A stretch of DNA of 37,675 bases, from positions 1 to 37,675 of the forward strand of contig JARFQM010000132.1 of NCBI GenBank assembly GCA_029287755.1, in the 5' to 3' direction. A program made the translations under genes and the position numbers. Below the pieces are notes generated by a model, which worked only from the letters and a program-made list of their open reading frames with translations, did no database searches and was not told the DNA's origin. The DNA comes from Desulfofustis sp. GTDB lineage: Bacteria; Desulfobacterota; Desulfobulbia; Desulfobulbales; Desulfocapsaceae. Positions 17,995-26,236 of the stretch are shown in pieces. Position 1 is the first letter of the stretch, and the number at the start of each line of letters is the position of its first letter.

Positions 17995-18168
17995 TGGGCC
18001 CTGAGCCCTGGCCATTAAAGTTCTGCCAGCCGCTTCAGCTTAAAAAAACAGCGGACGAGGTGGCGCTCGAACAAATTGGTGGTGACATTCTGGTACCGTT
18101 TTTCAACGAGGGCCAGGAGATTGTCAAAGATGTATCATTTCCCGTCCGCCTAAACGGAGACATCCAAT

Positions 18169-18648
18169 ATGAATACACGGATTATGATCAGTTCTAGATA
18201 TGGAGCAATCGCATTGCTCTGCACCGCGGCCCTGATGTTCGTCGCCGGTACGGTCGGCGCCTCCGAAAAAGTCAACACCACGTTCTTCGGGGTCGCCATC
18301 AAAGGCTATGATACCGTCGCCTACCACTCCGAGGGACGGGCGGTAAAAGGCAGCAGCAAAATCTTCCATAAGTGGAACGACGCCAAGTGGTATTTTGTCA
18401 GCCAGGCCAACCGGGATCTTTTTATCAAAGAGCCGGAAAGATACGCCCCTCAATATGGCGGTTACTGAGCGAGAAATCTTGCGACCGCCGGCAAGGTTGC
18501 CGGAGTAAACCCCGAGGCCTTCAAAATCATAGAAGGAAGGCTGTATCTCAACTACAGCGCCGAATCCGCTGACAAGTTCGCGGCTGATGCCGCGAAAAAT
18601 ATAGAAAAAGCCGACAAAAATTGGGAAAACCTAAAAATGGACAACTGA
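18169..18648 (+). CDS. Exported YHS-domain protein with in-frame UGA (putative selenoprotein, Sec100)
   Basis: The gene reads as 159 residues if the TGA at 18466-18468 is decoded. It starts with a signal peptide (hydrophobic core about 11-28, cleavage near VGASEK). The body shows VAIKGYDTVAYHSEG, KWNDAKWYFVSQANRDLF and YAPQYGGY, all conserved in exported YHS-domain proteins. In that family YGGY is followed by Cys and about 55 more residues. Here the codon after YGGY is TGA, and the same frame then continues the family pattern (NPEAFKIIEGRLYLNYS, IEKADKNW) to a TGA at 18646, just 20 bases before the next, convergent gene. A hairpin at a SECIS-like distance follows the UGA. The alternative is a nonsense mutation. 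YHS proteins are poorly characterised; metal or thiol chemistry is suspected. The ATG has GGAG 9 bases upstream. Confidence 0.75.
18466..18503 (+). promoter_or_regulatory. Candidate bacterial SECIS element of the YHS gene
   Basis: After the UGA (18466-18468) comes CCGGCA-AGGT-TGCCGG (18488-18503): a perfect 6-bp stem. The loop begins 26 bases after the UGA and contains the guanines expected in its first positions; bacterial SECIS loops usually lie 16-37 bases downstream. Confidence 0.6.
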
Positions 18649-18668
18649 GCCCACGCGCCTGCGCTATC

Positions 18669-20531
18669 TCATTGCAGACCAGCTTTTTTCAGGCCAGCGG
18701 CAATGGCAAGCCGGTGAGTCTCGTTCTTAAAGGCCGTACCGAATGAATCCACCTGAAAAAACGGATCAAACCTGAGCACATCCGCAGCGGCATTCTTGGC
18801 CTCCTGAATTCGGTCCATCTGGGCATATGTTGCCGCGAGCATGAGGTGATAGCCGGCAAAATCGGGTCTGGTGATCACCCCTTTTTCCAGATTTTCCAGG
18901 GCCTTCTTGTAATCGCCCCTTAAATAATAGGCCATGCCCAGGTGCAGCCAGGCGTTGCGTTTAGAGGTGCTGTCCAGGCGCAAAGACATCTGCAGCGCCT
19001 CGATTGCCTCATCCACCTGACCTGCCCAGAGGAGTGTCCAGCCCATCTGACTGTAGACCTCGGCGTTGTTGGGGTTAAGTTCGAGGGCCCGCTCCGCTTC
19101 GCGCAACGCCAGTTCATACTTATTCTGAAAAGTATAGACGTTGCAGAGCAGGGTGTGAGCTGAACCATTGTCCCGATCCAATTCCACCGCTTTCTGACCC
19201 TGATGCAAGGCATTCTCTAACGATCTCAGGGGGAATTCCGTCCACCCATAGCTCACTTTCGCATACTCCACCAATCCTATCCCGACAATCGCATCAGCGT
19301 AATAGGGATCAATTGCAATAGCTTTTAAAAACATATCCTTGGCAGCATTGTTGTAATCTCTCGTTCGGTTGCTGTAGAACGCGGAACCACGCAGAAAGTA
19401 ATCGTATGCATCAAGGTCCTGCGATGGGGTTCGCAGTGCCCTGTCACGTTCAGTTTGACTAACTTGAATTGCTAATTCAGCAACTATTGATGTGACGATT
19501 TCAGCCTGGACTTCGAAAATATCCTCATAGTGCAGATTGAATCGCTCCGCCCAGATATGCGTACCTTCCGCGCTTTCAACCAGCTGGGCATTGATGCTCA
19601 TCCTGTTGTCCATCTTCTGCACCGTACCTTCGAGCAGATACTGAACCCCCAACACACGCCCGATCTCTTTGGCATCGACGGTTTCTCCCTTATATTGAAA
19701 AACAGTATTGCTGGAGATTACGAGCAGATCGTGAAATTTGGAAAGATCGGTGATGATGTCGTTGGTAACCCCGTCGCTGAAATAGTCCTGTTCCTGATCG
19801 TTGCTGAGATTTTTGAAGGGCAGGACGGCAATGGAGGCTCCTCGTGCCCGATGGGGCTCACCTTTCTGAGATGCTGCTGCCTGGGGTGGTTCCATGTCCG
19901 GGCTGGTCGTGCCCTTGTAAAAGAAATAGCCGGAGACCAACAGTAGTGCAGAGAGCAGAAGAACCAGCGCTGGAACTATTATTTTCTGTGTTCGTGTGCG
20001 AGGCTCGGCCCCCGTCATCGGGGAACTGGTCTCTGAACCTGTCGCCAGTCGATATATCCTGACGGGGTCAGATATGTTTTTCAGTGAATGCTCCCCGGTG
20101 AAGGTAAAGCTGTAGGGCAGTTTCCGCTTCACCTGATCATACGCTTCACCGGACAGGCTGATGCCGCCTGGTTCGGCCATTTTTTCGATGCGCGCCGCAA
20201 TATTGACACCATTTCCGTAGATGTCTCCCGATTCGGACAGCACATCGCCAAGATTTATGCCCAGTCGGAACCGAAACGGAAAATCTGCTTTCTCGACTCG
20301 CCGCTGCCAGTCCAGCGCGCATTCGAGACAATCGACCGCACTGGGAAATTCAACCAGGTAACCGTCCCCCATGCGTTTGACGATTTGACCGCCATGGGCT
20401 TCCACACTCGGTTCAATCACCTCTTGTTCGCATTTTTTCGGAGCCGCCAGGGTCCCCACCTCATCCCTGCCCATCAGGCGGGAATAGGCGACGACATCTG
20501 CCGCAAGAATAGCGATTAACCGGCGTTCCAT
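18669..20531 (-). CDS. Class III adenylate/guanylate cyclase with membrane segment, TolB-like and TPR domains
   Basis: 620 residues from the ATG at 20531, preceded by GAGGGG. The N-terminal cyclase domain (about 1-165) has both metal Asp regions (AADVVAYSRLM, MGDGYLVEF), then RLGINLGDVL and NGVNIAARIE. One transmembrane segment (about 183-205) follows, then the TolB/FlgO-like domain common in this architecture (IAVLPFKNLSND, YFSDGVTNDIITDLSK, LLEGTVQ, WAERF), then TPRs to the end. The architecture is frequent in proteobacteria; it is expected to make cAMP or cGMP in response to periplasmic cues. It converges on the YHS gene. Confidence 0.85.
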   Translation of the reverse strand: MERRLIAILAADVVAYSRLMGRDEVGTLAAPKKCEQEVIEPSVEAHGGQIVKRMGDGYLVEFPSAVDCLECALDWQRRVEKADFPFRFRLGINLGDVLSESGDIYGNGVNIAARIEKMAEPGGISLSGEAYDQVKRKLPYSFTFTGEHSLKNISDPVRIYRLATGSETSSPMTGAEPRTRTQKIIVPALVLLLSALLLVSGYFFYKGTTSPDMEPPQAAASQKGEPHRARGASIAVLPFKNLSNDQEQDYFSDGVTNDIITDLSKFHDLLVISSNTVFQYKGETVDAKEIGRVLGVQYLLEGTVQKMDNRMSINAQLVESAEGTHIWAERFNLHYEDIFEVQAEIVTSIVAELAIQVSQTERDRALRTPSQDLDAYDYFLRGSAFYSNRTRDYNNAAKDMFLKAIAIDPYYADAIVGIGLVEYAKVSYGWTEFPLRSLENALHQGQKAVELDRDNGSAHTLLCNVYTFQNKYELALREAERALELNPNNAEVYSQMGWTLLWAGQVDEAIEALQMSLRLDSTSKRNAWLHLGMAYYLRGDYKKALENLEKGVITRPDFAGYHLMLAATYAQMDRIQEAKNAAADVLRFDPFFQVDSFGTAFKNETHRLAIAAGLKKAGLQ

Positions 20532-20593
20532 GCCCCTCACTTGGTAGGTGACTGGGTTAAGAGAAAATGGATTTCAGATCAGCACTACAGGGT

Positions 20594-20622
20594 AGTATAT
20601 GTACGAGCCGCCATCAGGTCAG
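20594..20622 (-). promoter_or_regulatory. Candidate promoter of the cyclase gene
   Basis: On the minus strand CTGACC, 17 bases, TATACT. The -35 overlaps the stop codon of the thiolase gene (20619), so the cyclase may also be read through from the thiolase unit. Confidence 0.45.
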
Positions 20623-21902
20623 ATGTTTTCGAGCACCATGGCCATTCCCTGCCCGCCGCCGATACAAAGGGAAGCCAGACCGAGTTCCAGGTTCTCCCGC
20701 TGCACCTGCTTCATCAAGGTAACGAGGATTCTGGCTCCGGTGCAGCCGATGGGGTGGCCGAGCGAGATGCCGCTGCCCTGCCTGTTTGTTTTTTCCAGGT
20801 CGCATCCCAACTCCTGCATGCAGGCAAGGGCCTGGACGGCGAAAGCTTCGTTAAGTTCTATGGCGCCGAAATCAGTGATCGTGTAGTTGTGACCGGCGAG
20901 AATCTTGCGCACTGCGGGAATGGGCCCCAGGCCCATGTAGGCCGGATCAAGGCCGGCCGAAGAGTAGGCCTTGATTTTTACCAGCGGCTGGATACCGAGC
21001 TCCCGCGCTTTATCTTCTGCCATCAGCAGCAGCGCGGCGGCAGCGTCGTTGATGCCCGAGGCGTTGCCGGCGGTTACCGACCCGTCCTTTTTAAACGCCG
21101 TCCGCAGCTTCGACATTTTTTCGAGACTGGTTTCCATGGGTCGTTCATCGACTTTGAACGACAGTGGCTCTCCCCTTCTCTGGGGCACGAGAACCTCGGC
21201 GATCTCCTCCTCGAACAAGCCCTCCTTTATGGCCGCCAGTGCACGGTTATGGCTCTGAACACCGAGTTCGTCCTGCTCGGTTCGACTGATGCCGTACCTG
21301 GCTGCGATGTTTTCAGCGGTCATCCCCATGTGATAGCCATAGAAATATTCATGCAGACCATCATAGATCAACAGGTCGACCAGTTCCCCGTTGCCCATCC
21401 GCTGCCCCCAGCGGGCGCCTGGCAATGCATAAGGAACGCGGCTCATGGACTCCATACCCCCGGCCAGAACCACATCGGCATCACCGCACCTCACAGCCTG
21501 GGTCCCCAGCACCACGGCCTCCATTCCCGAGGCGCAGAGCTTGTTGACGGTGGTGGCGCTGGTTTCTTTTGAGACGCCGGCACGAATCATTGCCTGGCGG
21601 CAGGTGTTCTGCCCCTGGCCCATCGGCAGAACATTTCCCATATAGACCATATCGATGTTGACCGGCTGCAGGCTCTCATCATAATCGTAAAACCGGGCCT
21701 CGAGTTCTATCCTGTTTTCATCGCGAATAGCGTCTGGAGCAAATTTGATACACTCGTCGCTGGTCTGCGGGCGCAGCCCCGCATCTTTCAGCACCGCCTG
21801 CATCACCGTGGCGCCGAGATCAACTACCGGAACATCCTTGAGTGATCCTCCAAAAGAACCTATCGCCGTTCGTCTTCCCTCTACTATGACCACGTCTCTC
21901 AT
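20619..21902 (-). CDS. Acetyl-CoA acetyltransferase / 3-ketoacyl-CoA thiolase (thiolase II-like)
   Basis: 427 residues of the thiolase family. The nucleophile is Cys123 in NKLCASGMEA; His383 in GHPIGCTGAR and Cys413 in SLCIGGGQG complete the site. An insertion of about 35 acidic residues (roughly 48-82, between the first helix and the VNIDMVYMGNVLP strand) makes it longer than the usual about 393. It cleaves 3-oxoacyl-CoA (typically acetoacetyl-CoA) with CoA. It follows the SDR gene by 31 bases on the same strand, downstream of a sigma-54 promoter, and a CoA-transferase lies on the other side. I infer degradation rather than synthesis. Confidence 0.88.
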   Translation of the reverse strand: MRDVVIVEGRRTAIGSFGGSLKDVPVVDLGATVMQAVLKDAGLRPQTSDECIKFAPDAIRDENRIELEARFYDYDESLQPVNIDMVYMGNVLPMGQGQNTCRQAMIRAGVSKETSATTVNKLCASGMEAVVLGTQAVRCGDADVVLAGGMESMSRVPYALPGARWGQRMGNGELVDLLIYDGLHEYFYGYHMGMTAENIAARYGISRTEQDELGVQSHNRALAAIKEGLFEEEIAEVLVPQRRGEPLSFKVDERPMETSLEKMSKLRTAFKKDGSVTAGNASGINDAAAALLLMAEDKARELGIQPLVKIKAYSSAGLDPAYMGLGPIPAVRKILAGHNYTITDFGAIELNEAFAVQALACMQELGCDLEKTNRQGSGISLGHPIGCTGARILVTLMKQVQRENLELGLASLCIGGGQGMAMVLENI

Positions 21903-21933
21903 TGCTTGTGTACCTCGCTGGTAGTGTGAAATA

Positions 21934-22728
21934 TTATCCTTTTGACCCGAGCCTCAAACCGCCATGCACAAACACGGTTTCTCCAGCCATTGCCTCATTT
22001 CTGTAAAGCTCGGCGACAATTGAAACAATTTCCTCTGGTTCTATCAAGCGTCCAATCGGAATCTGCTCGACTATTCTGGAAATAATCCTTTCATCCATGT
22101 TTTCCCCCATCGGAGTCGCCACATAGCCCGGCGCAACAGCCATACAACGGATTTTGTCAGCAATGTTGCGGCGGAAAAATTCCGCCGTGAGCACCTTCGG
22201 AAACACGGACATGGCCGCTTTCGACGATGAATAGTTCAATTGACCCGCGGTGCCCAGCGAGCCTGTTGAAGATACCACACAGACAAGTCCTTTGCAGCCG
22301 TTGTTGATCATCTGCTCCACGCACTCGCGGACCGTCAGGAAGACGCCGGTCAGATTTATGTCGACCACTTTTTTGAAACGACCCAGCGACATTTTCCCGA
22401 CAACCATGCCGCTCTCCCTGTCCGTGCTGATCATCAGGCCGTCCGTGGCAATGGTCGCAAACGGGGCAACCAGGTTAATGGCGCCGAAGCGCTCCATGGC
22501 AAATGAGGCCAGCCGCCAATTGTCCTCTTCGCTGGTCACGTCGCAGACAATGGAGGCAATGGTGTCGCTGATCTTTCTGAGCTTCTGCTCGGTGCTTCTC
22601 AGACCATTTTCCTCCACATCTGCGTTTATGACTTTGCCGCCGTTACTCAGCCAGTATTCGGCCAGGACCTTTCCCATACCTCCGCTGCCCCCGGTGATGA
22701 CGGCCACGGAATCGCTGATTGAGAGCAT
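21934..22728 (-). CDS. Short-chain dehydrogenase/reductase (3-hydroxyacid dehydrogenase-like)
   Basis: 264 residues, classical SDR fold. NAD(P) motif GGSGGMG (13-19), the NADV segment (35-38), catalytic Ser153 or 154, Tyr166 and Lys170 (YSSSK). The usual NNAG motif is replaced by APFAT (88-92), found in a minority of SDRs. The C-terminal half has VAPGYVATPM and a final GGLRLGSKG. Given the thiolase and CoA-transferase neighbours it is a good candidate to oxidise a 3-hydroxyacid such as 3-hydroxybutyrate to the 3-oxoacid; the FabG-like alternative is possible. Confidence 0.8.
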   Translation of the reverse strand: MLSISDSVAVITGGSGGMGKVLAEYWLSNGGKVINADVEENGLRSTEQKLRKISDTIASIVCDVTSEEDNWRLASFAMERFGAINLVAPFATIATDGLMISTDRESGMVVGKMSLGRFKKVVDINLTGVFLTVRECVEQMINNGCKGLVCVVSSTGSLGTAGQLNYSSSKAAMSVFPKVLTAEFFRRNIADKIRCMAVAPGYVATPMGENMDERIISRIVEQIPIGRLIEPEEIVSIVAELYRNEAMAGETVFVHGGLRLGSKG

Positions 22729-22809
22729 ACTCTCCTCCGTTTCAACCTTTCACCATTGCTGAATCAATCGGTCCCACCAATGAGCGGACGTTGCATAGGA
22801 TTGCTGTGC

Positions 22810-22825
22810 TGCAAGCAGCGCGCCA
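22810..22825 (-). promoter_or_regulatory. Sigma-54 promoter of the SDR-thiolase unit
   Basis: Read on the minus strand TGGCGCGCTGCTTGCA matches the TGGCACG-N4-TTGCW consensus with one mismatch, and has the obligatory GG-N10-GC spacing. It lies 82 bases before the SDR start. Confidence 0.75.
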
Positions 22826-22891
22826 GCTCCTGGTGGATGCGGCAAATTAATCGGTAATGGATCTGCTCGTCTTTCAGTGAATTACCTGATC

Positions 22892-22907
22892 GGGCATGTT
22901 TTTTGCT
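22892..22907 (+). promoter_or_regulatory. Sigma-54 promoter of the CoA-transferase gene
   Basis: GGGCATGTTTTTTGCT matches the consensus with two mismatches and keeps GG-N10-GC (22893-22894 and 22905-22906). It lies 65 bases before the CoA-transferase ATG and points away from the SDR promoter; 66 bases separate the two elements. GGTAAT (22853-22858) and ATTACC (22881-22886) form a dyad between them that could bind the activator. Confidence 0.75.
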
Positions 22908-22971
22908 CAGTTTACCGGGATATAGAAGACGTTATTGAGACCAAGAGCCCCTCTTCCAAGGTACATAATCC

Positions 22972-24567
22972 ATGACTGCACAACCAACCTCAGCCGAAAA
23001 TAATGGCCCTCGGCAGAATAAAGTCGTTTCAGCTGCTGAAGCGGTCGCCGTTGTAGAGAACGGGAGCATGATCGCCACCGGCGGATTTGTCGGCACCGGT
23101 TTCGCCGAACATCTTGCCGTTGCTCTGGAAAAGCGCTTTCTGGAAACCGGCGAACCCCGCAATATCGGTCTCGTTTATGCCGCCGGCCAGGGCGACGGCA
23201 AGTCGCGGGGCCTCAACCACTTCATTCATCCCGGCATGGTGGGCAAAGTTGTCGGCGGCCACTGGGGCCTGGTGCCCGGTCTGCAGAAACAGGCAATGGA
23301 GAACAAGATCATCGCCTACAATCTGCCGCAGGGTATCATATCGACCATGTTCCGCGACATCGCGGCCAAAAAACCACGCACCATCAGTGCAGTGGGTCTT
23401 GGAACCTACGTCGACCCACGGAACGGGGGAGGCAAAATCAACGACGTCACCACTGAAGAGCTGGTCGAGTTGATGGTTATCGATGGCGAGGAATATCTGG
23501 CCTACAAGACCTTTCCGATTGATATCGCACTGATTCGCGGCACTACCGCAGACCCGACCGGCAACATCACCATGGAAAAAGAGGCCTTGACCCTTGAGGT
23601 TCTGGCTATTGCCATGGCGGTAAGAAATTCAGGGGGCAAAGTGCTGGTGCAGGTTGAACGGATAGCCGATTATGGCACTTTGCCCGCTCGGGATGTGAAA
23701 ATACCTGGAATTTTTGTTGATTATGTGGTGGTTGCCGATTCTGAAAATCACTGGCAGACCTTCGGAGAGCAATACAACCCGTCCTACAGCTGCGAGATAA
23801 AGATCCCCGTCGAGTCCATACCGCCCATGGAGATGGGCGCCCGCAAGATAATTGCCCGCAGGGCCGCTTTCGAACTGAGAGCTGGCGATATAGTCAATCT
23901 GGGCATCGGCATGCCGGAAGGAGTCTCCAATGTAGTTATCGAGGAAAATGTCCTCGATCGAATCGTGTTGACTGCCGAGCCGGGAGTGATTGGCGGGATA
24001 CCGGTTGGAGGGCTCAGTTTTGGTGCTGCCATAAATACCGATGCCTTGATCGATCAGCCTTACCAGTTCGATTACTACGACGGCGGCGGCCTCGACATTA
24101 CCTTTCTCGGTATGGCCCAGGCCGATCGCTTCGGTAACGTCAACGTCAGCAAATTCGGTCCGAAACTGGCGGGAGCCGGGGGCTTCATTAATATCAGCCA
24201 GAACGCCAAGACGGTCGTATTCGTCGGCACTTTTACAGCCGGCGGACTGGAACTGCTGGTTGAAGACGGCACAATGAAAGTGATCAATGAAGGGAAATCC
24301 ACCAAATTTGTCGATGATCAGGTGGAACATGTCACCTTCAGCGGTAAATACTCTATCAAACGGGGACAGACTGCAATCTACATCACTGAACGATGTGTAT
24401 TCCGGCTCACCGAAGAAGGCATGGTGCTGACCGAAATTGCTCCCGGCATAGATCTGCAGAAAGACATTCTAGACCGGATGGGATTTGCGCCGATGCTCAA
24501 GGAACCCCCCAAGATAATGGATACCGCGATCTTCAACCCGGAAAAAATGGGGCTTGAATTGTCCTGA
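22972..24567 (+). CDS. Acetate/3-oxoacid CoA-transferase (YdiF-like, fused alpha and beta subunits)
   Basis: 531 residues containing both halves of a class I CoA-transferase. The first half has the GSMIATGGFVGTG motif and a glycine-rich GLVYAAGQGDG; the second has GIGMPEGVSNV and the catalytic Glu336 in LTAEPGVIGG, which forms the glutamyl-CoA thioester. Proteins of this kind (YdiF, propionate or acetoacetate CoA-transferases) move CoA from acetyl-CoA or succinyl-CoA to a short-chain acid. Opposite the SDR and thiolase and next to the activator, it would activate the 3-oxoacid or the incoming acid. A sigma-54 promoter precedes it. Confidence 0.9.
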   Translation: MTAQPTSAENNGPRQNKVVSAAEAVAVVENGSMIATGGFVGTGFAEHLAVALEKRFLETGEPRNIGLVYAAGQGDGKSRGLNHFIHPGMVGKVVGGHWGLVPGLQKQAMENKIIAYNLPQGIISTMFRDIAAKKPRTISAVGLGTYVDPRNGGGKINDVTTEELVELMVIDGEEYLAYKTFPIDIALIRGTTADPTGNITMEKEALTLEVLAIAMAVRNSGGKVLVQVERIADYGTLPARDVKIPGIFVDYVVVADSENHWQTFGEQYNPSYSCEIKIPVESIPPMEMGARKIIARRAAFELRAGDIVNLGIGMPEGVSNVVIEENVLDRIVLTAEPGVIGGIPVGGLSFGAAINTDALIDQPYQFDYYDGGGLDITFLGMAQADRFGNVNVSKFGPKLAGAGGFINISQNAKTVVFVGTFTAGGLELLVEDGTMKVINEGKSTKFVDDQVEHVTFSGKYSIKRGQTAIYITERCVFRLTEEGMVLTEIAPGIDLQKDILDRMGFAPMLKEPPKIMDTAIFNPEKMGLELS

Positions 24568-24582
24568 TCTGCCAGGCAGAGG

Positions 24583-24618
24583 ACCCCCCGGCCGAATCGA
24601 CCTTGCCTATCCGGGGGT
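24583..24618. terminator. Bidirectional hairpin between CoA-transferase and activator genes
   Basis: ACCCCCCGG (24583-24591) pairs with CCGGGGGT (24611-24618) with one bulge. It spans the convergent gene ends and overlaps the last codons of the activator gene; no T-run is present. Confidence 0.4.
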
Positions 24619-26034
24619 GAGGGGGATTCTGTATTTTCTGATTTTCTTGTAAAGCAGTGTCCGGTGAATGCCAAGCAGGTTCGCCGCGCTCATCTTATTG
24701 TAATCTGTCATCTTCAGCGCGTCCTGAATGGCGGCCTTTTCGGCCTTGGCGACCACCTCCTTGAGCAGGGAACGTTGTATTATTCCTGGGTCGGCACTGC
24801 TTTTGTGCAGATAGAAAGGCAGGTCCGCCGGGGTGATCTGTTCCCCCTCGCAGGTAGCCACGGCTCGCTCTATCACATTGTTCAGCTCCCTGACATTGCC
24901 GGGCCAGGAGTGACGCGTCAGCAGTTCCTCGGCTCCATACGTGAGGGTAAGCTCGTGCTGCCTGGTCTCCTCAGAAATCTTTTTGATGAGGTGGCGGGCA
25001 ATCAGCAGAATATCGTCGGCACGCTCCCGCAGGGGCGGGATGTGCACAGGCATGACATTGAGCCGGTAGAAGAGATCGGCTCTGAACGCACGTTCTTTTA
25101 CCTTCGCATCAAGGTCCTGGTTGCTGGCCGCGATCAGCCTGAAATCGGAGCGCAGCACCCGGTTTCCGCCGAGACGTTCGAACTCCTTCTCTTCAAGCAC
25201 CCGCAGCAGCTTCGGCTGCATTTCCATGGGCAAATCGCCAATCTCGTCAAGAAACAGGGAGCCCTTGTCGGCCAGTTCGAACTTGCCTTTCTTGCCGGTA
25301 TTTTTGGCGCCGGTGAAGGCGCCTTTCTCGTATCCGAAAAGTTCCGATTCCAGCAATTCAGCGGGTATGGCGGCACAGTTCAGCCTGATCATCGGAAACG
25401 GTTTTCTGTCACTGGCATTGTGAATCGACTGGGCGAAGAGCTCCTTGCCTGTGCCGGACTCCCCGGTAATCAGAACAGACAGGCTGGTGCGGGCTGCTTT
25501 CAGCGCTTCCCTCTTGGCCGCTTTGATGGCGGCACTGGAACCGATGATGCTGTCGAGTGAGTACTTGGCGGTTCTCAGGGATTCCAGGTCTTTTTGATAG
25601 ATGCGCACCCTCGACTCGAGTTCGCTCAGTTTCTGAGCCAGCTGGCCCACTTCCTTGCTGTCCTTGAATATCACCTGACCGAACACGCCGACTACCTTGC
25701 CGTCCTTTCTAATCGGGATGCGTTGAACGATCATATTCTGGCCTTTGATCGACTGGCTCTCATTGATCTCGGCCCTGCCGGTTTGAGCCACGATATGCAT
25801 GCGCGTGTTCTCGACAACTTCGCTTATATGGCGCCCGATCTGGGCCTCGGGATCTATGTCCAGAAATTTCCCATAGGCCTTATTGAAGTGGGTAATAATA
25901 CCGTCGGTATTGACCACACAGGTACCTTCACCGATATGCTCGAAGATCAGCTTCAGGGTCTCGAGCTCTGTTTCAATGGTCGGCTCGGTGTGGAAATCAA
26001 GAAGATGTGCAGAAGAATTTCGTGGCCTGGTCAT
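24607..26034 (-). CDS. Sigma-54-dependent transcriptional activator (PAS / AAA+ / Fis HTH)
   Basis: 475 residues from the ATG at 26034, preceded by GGGGTG; the frame is open for 81 more bases to a TTG but lacks a site there. Order: PAS sensor (about 22-125; IFEHIGEGTCVVNTDGIITHFN), coiled linker (125-155), AAA+ core with Walker A GESGTGKE (191-198), the sigma-54 contact loop GAFTGA (238-243) and Walker B FLDEIGD, then a Fis-type helix-turn-helix at the end (AANLLGIHRTLLYKKI). It lacks a response-regulator receiver and so probably senses a ligand directly. The two sigma-54 promoters at 22.8-22.9 kb are its likely targets. Confidence 0.9.
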   Translation of the reverse strand: MTRPRNSSAHLLDFHTEPTIETELETLKLIFEHIGEGTCVVNTDGIITHFNKAYGKFLDIDPEAQIGRHISEVVENTRMHIVAQTGRAEINESQSIKGQNMIVQRIPIRKDGKVVGVFGQVIFKDSKEVGQLAQKLSELESRVRIYQKDLESLRTAKYSLDSIIGSSAAIKAAKREALKAARTSLSVLITGESGTGKELFAQSIHNASDRKPFPMIRLNCAAIPAELLESELFGYEKGAFTGAKNTGKKGKFELADKGSLFLDEIGDLPMEMQPKLLRVLEEKEFERLGGNRVLRSDFRLIAASNQDLDAKVKERAFRADLFYRLNVMPVHIPPLRERADDILLIARHLIKKISEETRQHELTLTYGAEELLTRHSWPGNVRELNNVIERAVATCEGEQITPADLPFYLHKSSADPGIIQRSLLKEVVAKAEKAAIQDALKMTDYNKMSAANLLGIHRTLLYKKIRKYRIPLTPG

Positions 26035-26048
26035 GTGCACCCCAAACT

Positions 26049-26064
26049 GTTTCAAATTTGAGAC
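26049..26064. promoter_or_regulatory. Near-palindrome in the 5' leader of the activator gene
   Basis: GTTTCAAATTTGAGAC pairs at 14 of 16 positions around its centre and lies 15 bases upstream of the activator ATG, between its promoter candidate and the start. A possible autoregulatory site. Confidence 0.3.
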
Positions 26065-26081
26065 ATGTTGATTTTTTGCTA

Positions 26082-26110
26082 CATATACTGGCTCTTCGTA
26101 AAACATACAA
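26082..26110 (-). promoter_or_regulatory. Candidate sigma-70 promoter of the activator gene
   Basis: On the minus strand TTGTAT, 17 bases, TATATG, about 48 bases before the chosen start. This supports the ATG at 26034 over the longer frame. Confidence 0.45.
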
Positions 26111-26179
26111 GTCAATTCATTACTGGGGGTACTAAAAGTCAGGATTTCAAAAAGAGCAGCGGGGCGGGATGAAAAGAAC

Positions 26180-26210
26180 GAGGCCGCAAAATCAAAGATT
26201 TTGCGGCCTC
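26180..26210 (-). terminator. Terminator of the TRAP transporter operon
   Basis: Perfect 14-bp stem (26180-26193 with 26197-26210), 3-base loop, 27 bases past the dctM stop; the minus-strand tail is GTTCTTTTC. Confidence 0.8.
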
Positions 26211-26236
26211 ACAGACGAGGAAGTGTTGAAGTAACG

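Noticed and set aside
17991..18197. 68-codon frame between the J-domain and YHS genes
   Set aside because: No ribosome site, no homology recognised, and it overlaps the ends of both real genes.
18169..18468. A complete 99-residue YHS protein ending at the first TGA
   Set aside because: Family members continue about 55 residues beyond this point, the same frame carries those conserved residues to 18648, and a SECIS-like hairpin follows. A truncated gene remains the alternative.
20541..21572. Plus-strand frame (343 codons) opposite the thiolase
   Set aside because: Antisense to a conserved thiolase with all catalytic residues.
24664..25560. Plus-strand frame (298 codons) opposite the sigma-54 activator
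   Set aside because: Antisense to a conserved AAA+ core; no own ribosome site or domain.
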